A stretch of DNA of 64,000 nucleotides. It comes from Fasciolopsis buskii. Its lineage: Eukaryota; Platyhelminthes; Trematoda; Plagiorchiida; Fasciolidae. Below, one piece after another: positions 47,230-58,939 of this stretch (the first letter of the stretch is position 1; the number at the start of each line of letters is the position of its first letter). The position numbers were made by a program, and so were the translations under genes. The stretch spans positions 62,001 to 126,000 of the forward strand of contig LUCM01009398.1 in the NCBI GenBank assembly GCA_008360955.1, written 5' to 3'. Under the pieces are notes generated by a model. That model was not told where the DNA came from. It worked only from the letters and a program-made list of their open reading frames with translations, and ran no database searches.

Positions 47230-48195
47230 GCCTTGTGGCAGCCTGTCGATTAAACGCCGCCGATCGCAGAAAGTTTGTCACAGTTGGCATAAACAATCAT
47301 TCAGACTTATTTGTCATATTTAACTCAACTTGGTGTGACTTCGGTCAGCCGCCCATCACTGTGGGCTACAAGTGTTTGTAGTGGTGCTTTGGAGTTATCC
47401 GGACAACTCCAGTGTATTGTTAGTATAATGACAAACCCATCTCAACAGTACGTTGCGTTAAAAAATCCCACATCAGCCTGCTCGGTGTCCACTGGCTAGA
47501 GAAAAAAGGCCTTCGCAACCTGCCGACTGATGCATCCTGCAAACACACGCAGACGACCCAGCAGTACACAGGTACACTGGTGAAATATTTCCCCTCAGTT
47601 TTTGAGGAAAGCATCGGTCGCCGTACCAAGTTCCAGGCAACCCTATAATTGAGAAAAGGCAGCCAGACAACTTGTCGCTAAGACCCTCCAGTACCCCATG
47701 CAACCAGGAGCTGAAGCGTCTTGAGGACCAGATGATTTTGGTCCCCGTACCATTTTCCGAGTGGACGGCGACACTGGTTGTCGTGAGGAAAGCACATGGC
47801 ACTATGCGCTTTGTGCTAACTTCTCCATCGGACTGAACGTGGCATTAGACGGCGATATCTATCCACTGCCTATTCCTGAGAATACCCACCAATCTAAATG
47901 GCGGTACTTGCATTACAAAACTGAATCTAGCCGAGGCATATTTCCAGACAGAAATGGCACAAGAATCGCGGAAATTGATAACAAATAACACCCATCTTAT
48001 TCTTTATCAATTCACTCGGTTAGCGTTTGGTGCAAAGACGGCTTCTGCTGTCTTCGAGCATGTGATAGGTAATATGCTGTCTGGCTTACCGGGAGTATCG
48101 TCATATCTCGACGACATCATATTGACTGGAAACTCGGAAGATTACTTGTACGGCCGCCTGAAGATAGTCCGGAAATGTATTAGCGATTTTGGGCT
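47230..48195 (+). mobile_element. Ty3/Gypsy polyprotein fragment: protease remnant and RT with intact YLDD
   Basis: The plus strand shows RRKFVTVGINNHSDLFV (start of protease, about 47266), then LLGVHWLEKKGLRNLPTD, and KYFPSVFEESIGRRTKFQAT (about 47580), the region that precedes RT. The RT itself has RKAHGTMRF (about 47788) and NLAEAYFQ, then LYQFTRLAFGAKTASAVFEH (from 48003). The catalytic SSYLDDIILTG follows, with YLDD at 48104-48115. Stops and frameshifts break the frame before 47950, while 47954-48200 is open. It is cut off after RT by a short RTE 3' end. It is opposite in strand to the Gypsy piece at 38880-39870, and the two need not come from one element. Confidence 0.82.
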
Positions 48196-48206
48196 TCTCC
48201 CGTGTA

Positions 48207-48270
48207 TTGACATGTTGTTGCCTTGACACCATGCTTGTTTTCAGTGCGGTGTATTATATGTTTATATATA
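48207..48270 (+). mobile_element. Minimal RTE 3' end inserted in the Gypsy fragment
   Basis: CTTGACACCATGCTTGTTTT, then CAGTGCGGTGTA and a TATA-rich tail, match the last bases of the (TA)n-tail RTE family (12963-13022: TTGGCACCATGCTTGTTTTA then AAGCCGGTGTA). It is an extreme 5' truncation, as is common for target-primed insertions. Confidence 0.65.
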
Positions 48271-48629
48271 ACAAGACCTCAGTATTCGACTCTGTGGTTG
48301 AGACCCATATTGTTGGCTGAATTACAATTCAGTCCTGCGGTGTTGGGCTGTCACCTTCGGAATTTCACGTTTTTTAATTGTTTCGATTCTCAATTTTCCA
48401 GTTTCTTTTTAACTACGCTTGTTTTCGACAAACACTTGTTGCCTCTGTTCTGAGTCATTCAAACAAAAATACTATTGGGAGTAAAATCCAACCGCGATAG
48501 AACACTTCAGTCCAAGAAGGCACCAGGAAGTCAAGAGAATGTGGAGTAAAACAAATAGCATTGCGAGGTTTCTCGTATATCAGTTCTCCTTTTTGGATAA
48601 ATTTTATACATCCGCTGACTAAAATAATT

Positions 48630-49100
48630 GTTCTATATTGTCTTCGGTGGTTTGGACAATTATTCCGTATGCGTGCCCGTCATCTATCTTTTCGTGCTCT
48701 TTTGCACTTGCTGGGCAGGGCTGGATGAAGCGAAATGGTGGTCAGACTATGAATTGCCTTAGACTTATGAAGAAGTTGGCTGTGGTTTTGGCTTCATCTA
48801 GTACATCCTTCTCTTGGTCGGGACCCAACAGATGAGGATTATTTTTGGTTGGAGACTTCGATAAATATGGCTCAGAACCGAAGTCCGTGGAGCGAATCCA
48901 GAACTCATCTCCCTGAAAATAATACAACAAAAACCACAAAATCACAAAAAGTGTACGGCGAAAACAAAAAAAACATTTGGTTTGCCTTGGTTTATTATTT
49001 CATCCTTGTTGTTTGTCCCGCTTGTGTAGTCCCACTGACATGGTGTTTCGTTGCAACCAAGCTTGTTTTTAAGCCGGCAAGATATATATATATATATATT
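48630..49100 (+). mobile_element. RTE 3' end, (TA)n-tail family
   Basis: The stretch parallels 12560-13020: a WFGQLFRMRARHLSFRAL-like start near 48650, FALAGQGWMKRNGGQTMN (about 48701), TSINMAQNRSPW (48859), then the family 3' UTR (TGTTTCGTTGCAACCAAGCT, TTTTTAAGCCGGCAAG) and a (TA)n tail at 49081-49099. It is 5'-truncated within the C-terminal module and its frame is broken. Confidence 0.75.
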
Positions 49101-50445
49101 CTCATGATTGCACAGTTTAACGGATTTTTTTGAGTTCTCTTAATCGGGGTTTACGTTGTCGTTGCTGGAAAACTATGCACAATAAGTTTCATTTCTTACC
49201 CACCAATAGGGGATAACGTAGTGGCTGAAATTCACATGCTAGTCCGTCTGGATTTCATCGATCGACGAAATAAAAACCCAGATTGTGACGTTTTCTTTTA
49301 AATGGCAGAAAGCAAGGAACGGGCGATGGTGAAAACCGTCAGCATGACCACTGAGAGCCACACTCCACCATTGCTCCTGGTCTATGAACGATTGAATCAG
49401 CGGATTGTAAGGGAAGCAAATGGGAAGTAATGCTTCATGATCTGTGAAATTCGTAAGACGGAAGTGAAGGTGTCACTTTTCAACTCGGCAAATCGCTTTA
49501 TTCACGTATGGTGCTCCAGAAATCGGCTGTAACTGAACACGTTTTGCAGTGGCAAGTTTTTGATTTACGGAGACAGTCGGATGACTGACACATCCACTGG
49601 AGATCTGGTGGGTAGACAAGGAGCTTCCCTAGATGGAAATGAGGACTGTTTATTCAAAAGGCGTCTGAGAGGAATGGACGACATGAAAATGCGAAAATGT
49701 TTCCAGTCTGTTTTTTTGAACTTAAATAACGGCGAATTGGGTGTTGTGACTACAATCGAAATAATGATTCTGTTGTAGAAGACAGGCATGGCGTGTGTTA
49801 GATTGGTAGTGCCAACGAACGGCAATGGACAAAAGTCATAAGCAAGTGTTACTGCAAAAAGCTCTGATCTGATCGAATCGAGTAGGTAAGGCAATGGTCC
49901 GCTGACCCGGAACATCTAAAATGTAATTGTGTGAGCTGACTGGTAGCTTGTAAGTCAATGAGCTAATCAGAACGATACTTGACTGACCAATTGCGGTTCG
50001 GTGTTCCAGCTGCGGTACATTGCTGCCTGTTTCAATTTCCCAATACAAGATAAAGCGGGAAAAAGCCAATTAACTGCAAGATAACCACCTCTTTTTCGTC
50101 AGATGTACTTCAAATGTGCAATGGATGGTTGAAATATTCATAAATTTGTATTGGTAGTAGCACTGTTTTGCGTGTGTTTGTATACGGAAAACAGTTCATC
50201 GAGCAGATATCAAAAATTCAACATCTGTAAACCAACGAAATTTAAGCGTACTTCACTACATGGCGATATCAAATTCCTCAACGATCAGAATATAACAGTC
50301 ATTTCAAATAGGCACGGAATACGTAAAGATGAAACGTGAAGATAATTTTACTGTTAGTCAGCATTTAAGACTGTTTATCAGGTGGAAAATACAAGAAGTT
50401 GGACATTAGAAACCTCGTCCATAATGCATTCCAGTTCCGTCTAGG
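49101..50445. other. Region with no assignable gene
   Basis: Both minus-strand frames are open across parts of 49565-50069 and there is a plus frame at 50151-50339. None can be chosen on motifs. LPFVGTTN in the frame ending at 49565 resembles a WD/sema strand, but no usable donor follows it. Confidence 0.3.
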
Positions 50446-50600
50446 AATCGGTCAGTCGATGAGCTAATCAATCAATCAACCAGTCAGTCAGTCACTCAAC
50501 GAATCAGTCATTCAATGGATTTGTCAATAAATTAGGTAATTTCTCTCTCTTTCAATTAGTCGATCCGCCAATCAATCAACTAGCCAATCAACATCTAAGC
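50446..50600. repeat. Degenerate tetranucleotide repeat (CAAT/CAGT)
   Basis: Runs such as AATCAATCAATCAACCAGTC and AGTCAGTCACTCAACGAATC continue to about 50600 with interruptions. It is a decayed (CAAT)n/(CAGT)n microsatellite. Confidence 0.75.
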
Positions 50601-51786
50601 CAACCAACGTATCTCACCTATAAGTACAAGATGGTGATAGTCTAAGTTCTAGCGCTCAGTTAACATCGTAACTCCAGTGAACCAGTGAACATTGTGTTCA
50701 AAAACAAATCTTACTAAATGGAGGTTATGAAACCTATCAGGATGTCGAAGCTAATGAGGTACTCAACAGATGAGCAAATGACGAATAGCGATAGGTCGAG
50801 TATCAAGAATGTTTAAACCCGGTCTATTCTCTTTGTCGATAAATTGGAGATCTCGATTCGAGAGGATTAAATAAGGATTTTCTGTTCATTTTTGCTTTTT
50901 ATCCGAATTAGATTTCTCTGCTTTGACAAAGCAACCAGATAGAAATGTTTTCCGTTTACGAATTTTGTCTAATTTACTAAACTGCTGCCGTAAAATAACA
51001 TACTGCACCATTCTGGTTATGAAATTTTAAAAAATCTCGGCAGATTTGTTAAAATAGAATAGGGTGAATTTTTACAATGCCACTGACTTTGTTTCAGTCT
51101 TTCTCCCCCACGCGCTTCGAATTTTCTGCAACTCGTGAATTAGTAAAACACTTTCGATTGCCAAAATGAAATGAATTCCTTTTCAGGGACAATGTTTTGT
51201 CATATTATGCCGATCAGATCTTATCCGCCAAATTTGTGCACAAATTTCCAGGCTGATCATCAGTCACTGGGTGATTTTCTTTTTTTCACAGTCTACAACA
51301 TTATGCCATCCTCTCGTGAGTGTTTTTATTCACCTATCTGCATGCTTACTTAATCCTGTCACTTATGAGTCTGAAGTTTTAGGGAAAAAACCGAAAAAAT
51401 AAAACAAATGCCAAAGTTCTTCTTTGCAATTAGCCTAAGTGCCAATTGAGTTGAACAACGGGATCAAACCGGCGAATCTTTTGACCATATGAAAGGATTA
51501 TCGTAGCCAGGTTCTTAGCGTGGCACAATGAGCAGATTGTCGTGCTCCATGCATATGCTGATTAGTCGAAACTCTACGAGTGGTTTTTCGTGATGAGTAG
51601 GGTAATTGCTCAGTTAATCCGACAAACCAACCGACGATTAGATACTGATTGGAATTCGTGATTCACTCACGGTCACAAGAACATGGTCGTGACAAATTTG
51701 GATTGGGTTTGAATTAGGTTAAGATATCGTTGGGTAATAATAATATTTACAGTTGTATTTTGATCCGAATATTTCTAACTGGCAGT

Positions 51787-51895
51787 GGAACTAGACCTCG
51801 AGACAAAGCTTTCGAAAATCGATCTCCGAATAGTCGTTCGTCAAGACCGAAAGCAAGTTTACCTTTTAGTAATCCGTTTGAAGATTTGTTTTAGG
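51787..51895 (+). CDS. Candidate terminal exon ending in NPFEDLF (weak)
   Basis: After a possible acceptor (TAACTGGCAG at 51776-51785, exon from 51786) the plus strand reads GTRPRDKAFENRSPNSRSSR, then PKASLPFSNPFEDLF and a TAG stop at 51893-51895. The peptide looks like a disordered protein tail with an NPF motif, which EH domains bind, and a DLF that resembles adaptor-binding peptides. There is no upstream exon that I can join and no clear polyadenylation signal. A 36-residue frame of this kind can occur by chance. Confidence 0.2.
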
Positions 51896-52406
51896 TGTCT
51901 AACACCCGTGCCGAATAGGATAGTTCTTTTTATTGACAAAATGTCGCATAAACAAACGACTATGCAGTTCATCAAACCGAGGCTAGCGTGTGAGTATTTG
52001 AAGTAACTCACAAAGGAATAGTCATTCTTTTGGAAATTTTGTAACGCACTCACGAACAGGAAGAAGTAGAAATGAAACATTTTCTCTGGTTTAGCTACCT
52101 TCAAAACGATGCATCCCGTTTTTCCAGTAAACCTTTGACCGTGTACATGTTTTTGCCTGGTGAACTGAGTTTGGAATCGAGGACAAAGAGCTTATCAGAA
52201 GCTAGCTAGAAACATGAGACAACTAGAATGTTCCTATTCAATAGACGTCGAGAAGTAGTACACCGTTTCGCCCATTTCCAAGAGTTAATTCGAACACAGT
52301 AGATGGGTTAGTCAAGAGATAGCATATCAGTCAATGGGATGCATTAAATGAATGACCAAACACTAGCAAAGTTCCTAACACTCTTCGCAATCTCAGATTA
52401 ACTTAC

Positions 52407-52578
52407 GAGAACTGATTCTCTGGATTTCAAGTTGCAGAATACACCGCGAAATTCGGTTAGGCTGTTCGAGAGAAAAAAACAAATCAGTTGTAAGCGTACA
52501 CTGTTTCAAAGAATTAGTTGTTCCAATAAAAACTTGCCGACGATCAAAATCCACATCCAATCTTGTAGGTTGTATCAT
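52407..52578 (-). CDS. Candidate exon with a sema/plexin-like strand (weak)
   Basis: The minus strand reads IQPTRLDVDFDRRQVFIGTT, then NSLKQCTLTTDLFFSLEQPN and RISRCILQLEIQRISS, ending at a canonical donor GTAAGT (GT at 52406-52405). The pattern of a variable strand followed by VFIGTTNSLKQ resembles the first blade of plexin sema domains (VYVGAVNRLYQL type). Upstream the frame is closed by TAG right before an ATG at 52578, and no good pyrimidine tract precedes it. The true start of the exon is therefore unclear. No second exon could be joined with confidence. Confidence 0.22.
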
Positions 52579-53084
52579 CTATTCAGTTGCCTCTTCTTTA
52601 GATAACGGACTCAGCATAGTGTCGTTAGTTCTATCCTATGATGCCAGTGTTTTTGGCTCTCCATTCTCGATAGTCCCTGCCATTTTCAATGTTTTTTATA
52701 TAACTACTGTTCCAAGCAAATTTGTTTCTCAATTACTTGAGAAATAATCAATCCTAACTCTGCCAAACCAATCCTGGTCTGGTCAACTGGAGCGTCTAAT
52801 CTCTGTTTCTTCTTTTATCCTTTAAGCGGCCTCTTATTTGCCCGAACTTTATACATGGTTAACAAAGGGAGTACTTGATTCTCATTATCCTCACATTGTT
52901 CACAAGAGGCGAAGTCAACTTCAGAATAATGTGGACGAACTTAGTGAACAATATTCATTCCACCTTCCATGACAGAAATTTCCCAGATTTACTGATCAAC
53001 TGTTTAACGTTCACAGCTTTGTCCAAATATTTAACGCTTTCACCAACAAAAGTGAATGTGTTAGTAGTAGTAGAAGATAGAATG
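52579..53084. other. Region with no firm gene
   Basis: There is a plus frame at 52875-53093 and a minus stretch near 53096-52970 (TNTFTFVGESVKYLDKAVN), both without family support. Confidence 0.3.
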
Positions 53085-53394
53085 TTTTCATGAAATAATT
53101 CACATTGTGATATCATCGCTCAACTCACCATTAAGAAACCATAGGGGCACTGTATAGCTGTTACAACCCTGTTAGGAATCATCAAGTCGTTCAGAGCCTG
53201 CCCGATATTGTAATGGCCATGACGTTGGACCCAGAATCGTTCGTCCCGGATTCACGTCCCAGTTCGGGCGCGGTGGATATACATTGCTGATGATTTCTAA
53301 CAAAGATAAAATAGCTATACAGTTCTAGCGCTTCCATGGTTTCTTAATGGTGAGTTGGGCGATGATATCACATGGTGAATTATATCATGAAAAG
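53085..53394. mobile_element. 310-bp foldback (terminal inverted repeat) element
   Basis: The left arm (53085-53155: TTTTCATGAAATAATTCACA, then TGTGATATCATCGCTCAACT and CACCATTAAGAAACCAT) is the near reverse complement of 53325-53394. An inner pair (GTTAGGAATCATC at about 53173 and GATGATTTCTAAC at about 53290) extends the fold. The arms are about 70 nt with few mismatches. There is no transposase inside, so this is a MITE-like or foldback element. The GC-rich loop (TTCGTCCCGGATTCACGTCC) looks vaguely tRNA-derived, but a tRNA fold was not found. Confidence 0.75.
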
Positions 53395-56300
53395 TGAATA
53401 TATTCAAGCAGGTTCGTCAATAATTCGCATTAGTTTTCACCAACGATCATCCCCGTATCTGGAACCTGCTTCGCCAGGTAAACAATCTGCTTTTTACACT
53501 TGAAAATCACGAACTGTTGCACCGCATTTTCGCTAATTCGTTACCATGTAAGTAATCCTGCTTGATAATGTGAATGCTCCCTGGTGTTCTTCTCCAGTTT
53601 AACAAAGAAACTTTGATATTACTTGCAAATTTCTGGACCAGCTGACATGACATGTCTTGGGATTAACAAACATGTATCGGCAGACTTACTCGTTTGGAAA
53701 CAGTTAAAAGACCGCGACAGATTCAAAGAAAGTTGGGAATCCAACACCACAGGTTTTGGTTGAAGGGGTTTCCTGGTTTTCCAACTGGATCCACATTCAA
53801 GGTCCCTCTTTCTCGGACATCCACATACATTAACGGTTGTGTTCTGATGATTTTTCGAGCTAATTTCATTTGTCATATCAATTGGGTCTTACTAAGTTTC
53901 GTGTGCGACAATTGTTGCTTCAAACAAGGCCACCTCTTTCCGGCTTTGGACGACCATCACATTTCAATCTTACTCCAGGTCGATCGAAGCAGACTTGAGT
54001 CAGTAAACGATAATCTGGAACACCATAACACTGCGCTTACTTGCACAGATTCTGGCCCCCGTTTCTACATCCTTCCTGCAAATTTCCAGGTTATGCTCGG
54101 TCCATTGCACTGGACTATTTCTGAAATTGCTCCCGAACGTATCCGGTACTTGTATCCTGTCGTTTGTGTTTATAGTCGGTCATAGAAGTATACGTATGAT
54201 ACAAGCAAAAGTTAATGAATTTCAGTCTTAAAGTATAAAATTTCAGCAAGCATAATCCTCAATTCTAATTTCGTTGGGCAAAAAAATCGCATACGAGTGA
54301 ACGCAGAGTGTATCTTAATCAAGCTTCTAATTCGAATTCCAGTACAACAGTTGGTCTCCGACATTCCAAAGCAGTTCAGTGCAGAAGAACAACACAAGTA
54401 TTCCCCCCCTTATTGTCTGTTTGCTGGTGGACTGTGAGCTAAACATACGCAATGTTGGAAGTATTTTTAAAAGAAGCCGTTCCTTTGAGTCTTTAGGCTT
54501 TTTTGAATCACGGCATTTATTTTCTCCGAAACCGCATCAGTAACTGTGCCGAATTCCCACTGTTTTTGGTTGTGTGTTTATCTGTTCAAAGGGAACATTC
54601 ATTCACTTCTGGGCACAGAACAGCGTCAGTTTACCGAATCTCATTTGGGTTTGGACATTTGTGTCTAAGACTGTAAAACACCTGGCGGATGAAATCCTTA
54701 GCTCCCGGAAGAAAAAGCTCAGTGGACGTGAAGCACCCGAGCCCATTGGTTTGTGATGTTTGCTGGTGCTCCGACCATTCGTCATCCTTTTTTCTCGTTT
54801 TCCGTCCAAATAAACCATGTAGAAAATAGGGAAATCACACGTTTGTGTGAATCTATTCGACCAAACGTCTAGCAAAAGCAAACTGAGTTACAACATATCC
54901 GCCACTATATATATACGGCAACTTTTCCGTGAATGAGAAATCCGTGAGAAAATGTGCTAAAGAACATCTCGTTTGCTGGTATGGTTGGTGGCTCTACTTC
55001 TTTCAAACTCACTTGTAGTTCCAAATATTGAAGAGTATCAGCCATGCTGGTGAATAGTGCAGTGTAGACCTTTTATCCGACATGAGGAACGTTTTGCAGT
55101 TCACCAAATAGCAAGTCTCTGTGGATGCCTTCTACCTTTTGGTCCCTATCAGTTGTTTACTCGTTGCTCGAAGAAGCTGACATCTGCCTCACAAACCACA
55201 CTACAGGAAGTCGATCAACAGGCAGTCCAAACAAGGTAGGAGGCAGTCAAGTCCGACAAACAAAAACGGATATTCCTAAACACGCTCTAGTGATGTGCCG
55301 TTTAGTCCAATGACCATAAAGTTCATCAAATGAATTGCACAACCGATCGTTGGCACATCTGTAACCATATTGTTGTCCTGGATTCTGTAGGTGGTTGTGC
55401 ACACGCTGGAGATATTAATACAAATGGAAAAGCCGAACAATACTACAGCTTACAGCTTAGTCTGCAAGTCGCCATAAGTAATGCCGTTCGGCTACAGTGG
55501 TCCCGTTTACAGGCATCCTAAAATAACTGATCTCAGTATAGTGCACATAGACCATATGATGAACAAAGGAAGATGAATGTGTTGTATCGAATCCAAAAGA
55601 GCTTTGGCTGAATGTGAAGGAAACCAGTTCATCACGTGATCGTTCATTAATAATCTTATCAAAAAATGGATCGCCCTGTTAAGTAAAGAAGACGAAAACA
55701 GCATGAACCTTCTCATCTGATGTCCAACTCATCTATGCAGATGGTACAATGCGTTATGCTGTGACGGTCAAGCAGCAAAAACACGTAGATTCGCAAAATT
55801 TCGACTTGGCGCAATGTTTAGTAAAGTCAACAAACAAAAACAAACAGCATCTGCCGGTAAGTTTCTAATTTTTCTACATCCCTGAAGCGTTTTGTACGTG
55901 GATCACTTCCCAATCTGCCGGTGAACGTGTGATGTTTTCTGGACGGAATGTAAACAAAATTGATTTCAAGAATTAATTTAATGTGATAACGTCCAAGTAT
56001 TTCCTCCTAGTCAAAGACTGGCTGAATACTTGCACAGGGAATTGTCATGACTCACGAAATACACAAGCAATTATTTGTTAGTCGCTCATTCATGGTGCTC
56101 CAGAATTTACTAATAAAGCCACTATAATGTCACTAAAATCCCACCTGGATTTCTTTCCCAAGTCCATTTGGATAGTTTGTCGGACAAGATTTGTAACTCA
56201 AAGGTTCCTACAACAAATGTGCATCGCCGTTAAGGTTTATCCCATCAATCTGAAGTTCAGGACTAAACAAAAAGGAAAATGTCCCTCAGACACCATCGGT

Positions 56301-58922
56301 GTGATCCCATTTAGCCAGACTCTCTTAAGCTGAGCACAGCAATTGCTTACTACATGCTGTTATCATATATTCTTGACTAAATCAACAGTGGAAACCGTAG
56401 AAGCTTTGGCAGAGTTGTTTTCATGTAGCTTAATTGAAATGTTTGAAGACAGCACGTGTCCATTGTAGTTTGATTTGACCTCGAAACCATATCAAAGGAA
56501 TGTCAGCCGAGCAGTAACTGAGATTGATTATGAATAGTTTGTTTAACAATATCTCGATTTCAAACAAGGCAAAAACAACAGGATGATACCTTCATCGGCA
56601 CTTCATTATTGAACTAAATAATCATTTCCGTTAACCCCCTTTGAAATAATATCGATCGTCGATCACTCGGAGTTGACACACAACAAAAGCCCCTTTAACA
56701 ACAGGAGACTGCTGCTGGCCATCGTTTACTGACCTTGGTTATACTAAATGACAGGAAAGCAGCGTGGTTGCTCTGTGTTCCAGTTTACCCCTTGTGCGTC
56801 ACCTCATACGCGACCATTGATGAATCTATCAAAGGATTCGTATTCGTATAGCTTTCTGGTTATTTATCATTGTGCAGTTTAGTGTCCGACTTCCGTTTTG
56901 CAACTGAACTTGTGTTTGTATTGAAATGGAAACAACTTTGATGTGAGTCGTACGATCGATCAGTTGAAGTAGCTTGTTTTTATCTGCATGCGGAGTACTC
57001 AATTTACTGAATTGGAAACACCTATGCGGTCTTAGCGGTTGGATATCAACAGAGGAACATCGGAGATCGGAAATCTTCCATGCTGACATGAAAATCTGAA
57101 CCATATTTCCAATTCGTTAGGATGCGTGGGCTTTATGGTCGAGGTGTTAATCTAATAATTTGCTTGTTTAAACCATCACCGATGTGCACTTTTCATTACT
57201 CACATTCGCCAAAGTCCTCGTTGTGATTGAATAAAGTAGATAAGAACCAAGAAGTCTGTCACACTGATTTCCGAGTTCGTTGGAAGATGATGCAGGTCAG
57301 CTGGCAACTGAATGGCTCGTGAACCCAATTCCTCATCCAGTTCTAAGCCAATGGGAAGGAAAGAAAATCGATTAATTCATGCATTGATTAATACAGTTAC
57401 GTTCCAATAAGCGAACAGTTCGACTGACTGATTATGAAAGGACTGGACATTTGTTTAGATGAAAAAAACCTATTCACCCCACCCCAAACTGTCCAACTAT
57501 GCTACATTTTTCCAAGTAACACCAATTTTTTAATTACTTGTTAGTAGGCCAATTCAACTCTGCACACATTACAACATTTTTATTGCTGTATCCTTCATGT
57601 GTTTTAGTGATTTAGATACGAGAGCAACAGTCTCAATAAACAAACCAGTTTTATTGTCCACCATACGATGGAAATTTTGAAAATGATTTGGTCCACAAAA
57701 CAGAGAATGAAGCGAAAAAAATACGCACAGAGAACACCAATTTTTTCCTTCCGCAGAGTGTGGGGAGACAGAATAATTTTATTGTTGATTTCGATACAAT
57801 TCATTCGATATGTCTCATACTCAAGAAGACTGTACGGAACTATCGAAATAGAATACCCGCCAAATCGGGAAGCACGCTCAGACGAAACCTTTCCTACCTC
57901 TGCAATGACTCACTCTTAGCGAGCAGGTGCCGGAATCGAGACGTGTATTCTGTAACTGTTGGAGAGCAGAATGTCTGTGGTCAGATTGCTTGAAACGACA
58001 AGCCAGTGTTGAAGAAATTCGTACGGCAAGGTAAACACAACACCTCTTTACGCGCACTGTAAAATGGGTTTACAATTGTTTAGAAAATGAATCGTGGCCA
58101 CTTTCGCAGTTTACCAAAAGAATGGATCGACCACGAGGTGCTCACATTCAAACACCGCGCTGTTAACTGAGTGAAACAAAAGAAGTACAAACAAAGCATT
58201 TGATACAAATGGAAGGAGAAAAGTTTCACAAAGCTTTCCAATCAGATCACGTTATTGTTGTTTGGCTGGTGCAATAATATCAAATATACCGCTCATATTT
58301 CGGTGTTTTTGACATTCTGTGATTAGAACATGAGGTCCGACAATCTGAACAACTCAGACAAAAATTCAGGTTTTTTAAATTTGTCAGTCTAGTTTTCGAA
58401 AATTGATTTCTCTGTATCGTGCCAGGCGTTGGGCTAAGTTCCAGTGGGCACTAGGTTGATAACTGTGTGTCCGCAAGCTCATCCCTGGTTTGCGGATAAG
58501 AGAACGGACACAATTTGGATGGTTGAGTGTGGGTGAAGTGGACTCAGGCTTACTGAATTAGCAGCCACAGACCAGCAGCGGTAGGGTTGAAGGTATGGTG
58601 GGCTTTTGTGTGACAAGCGTACTGTCTAAATAATACCACAAGAGTCCACTGATGTGATTTGGCCCATGTGGCCCGCCAAAGAAATAAGATTGCTACCTCC
58701 CCTCCAAAAGTGTTCCACCTACCCGGAAGGGTTTATTAGAAGTGCATGAACCGATCAACTAGTCCTCAGATCATCTGGAACATATGCACTGCCCTGACAG
58801 CGGTACTTGTTTGTACAAACGCTAGAGGTTTGCCCTTGAATAAATACGCCTACTGGACGATGTGTAGAAAAAGTCTGTCAGAGCTGACATTTGTGGTACA
58901 TTCTACACTTTCATTATTTCCA
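53395..58922. other. Region with no assignable gene
   Basis: The longest open frame is 53694-54185 (plus, 163 codons). It has no motif that I recognise, and it overlaps a minus-strand open frame at 53619-53876. Other frames are under 110 codons. There is a TATATATATA run near 54905. No mobile element was identified. Confidence 0.35.
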
Positions 58923-58939
58923 GACACACACACACACAC
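58923..58939. repeat. (CA)n microsatellite
   Basis: This is a short perfect AC/CA run. Confidence 0.7.

Noticed and set aside
49565..50069. Minus-strand frames with LPFVGTTN or DVPGQRTIALPTRFDQIR as exons
   Set aside because: The two frames overlap and exclude each other, and splice borders do not decide between them.
51291..51314. 24-nt micro-exon between TTTTTTTCACAG and GTGAGT on the plus strand, as in fluke micro-exon genes
   Set aside because: There is no neighbouring symmetric exon, signal peptide exon or open frame to join. A single acceptor-donor pair at this spacing is expected by chance.
53210..53280. tRNA-like sequence in the loop of the foldback element
   Set aside because: No cloverleaf, anticodon arm or proper A and B boxes could be laid out.
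53694..54185. 163-codon plus-strand frame as a gene
   Set aside because: It has no recognisable domain and overlaps an opposite-strand frame. Its length alone is within chance for a 64-kb window read in six frames.
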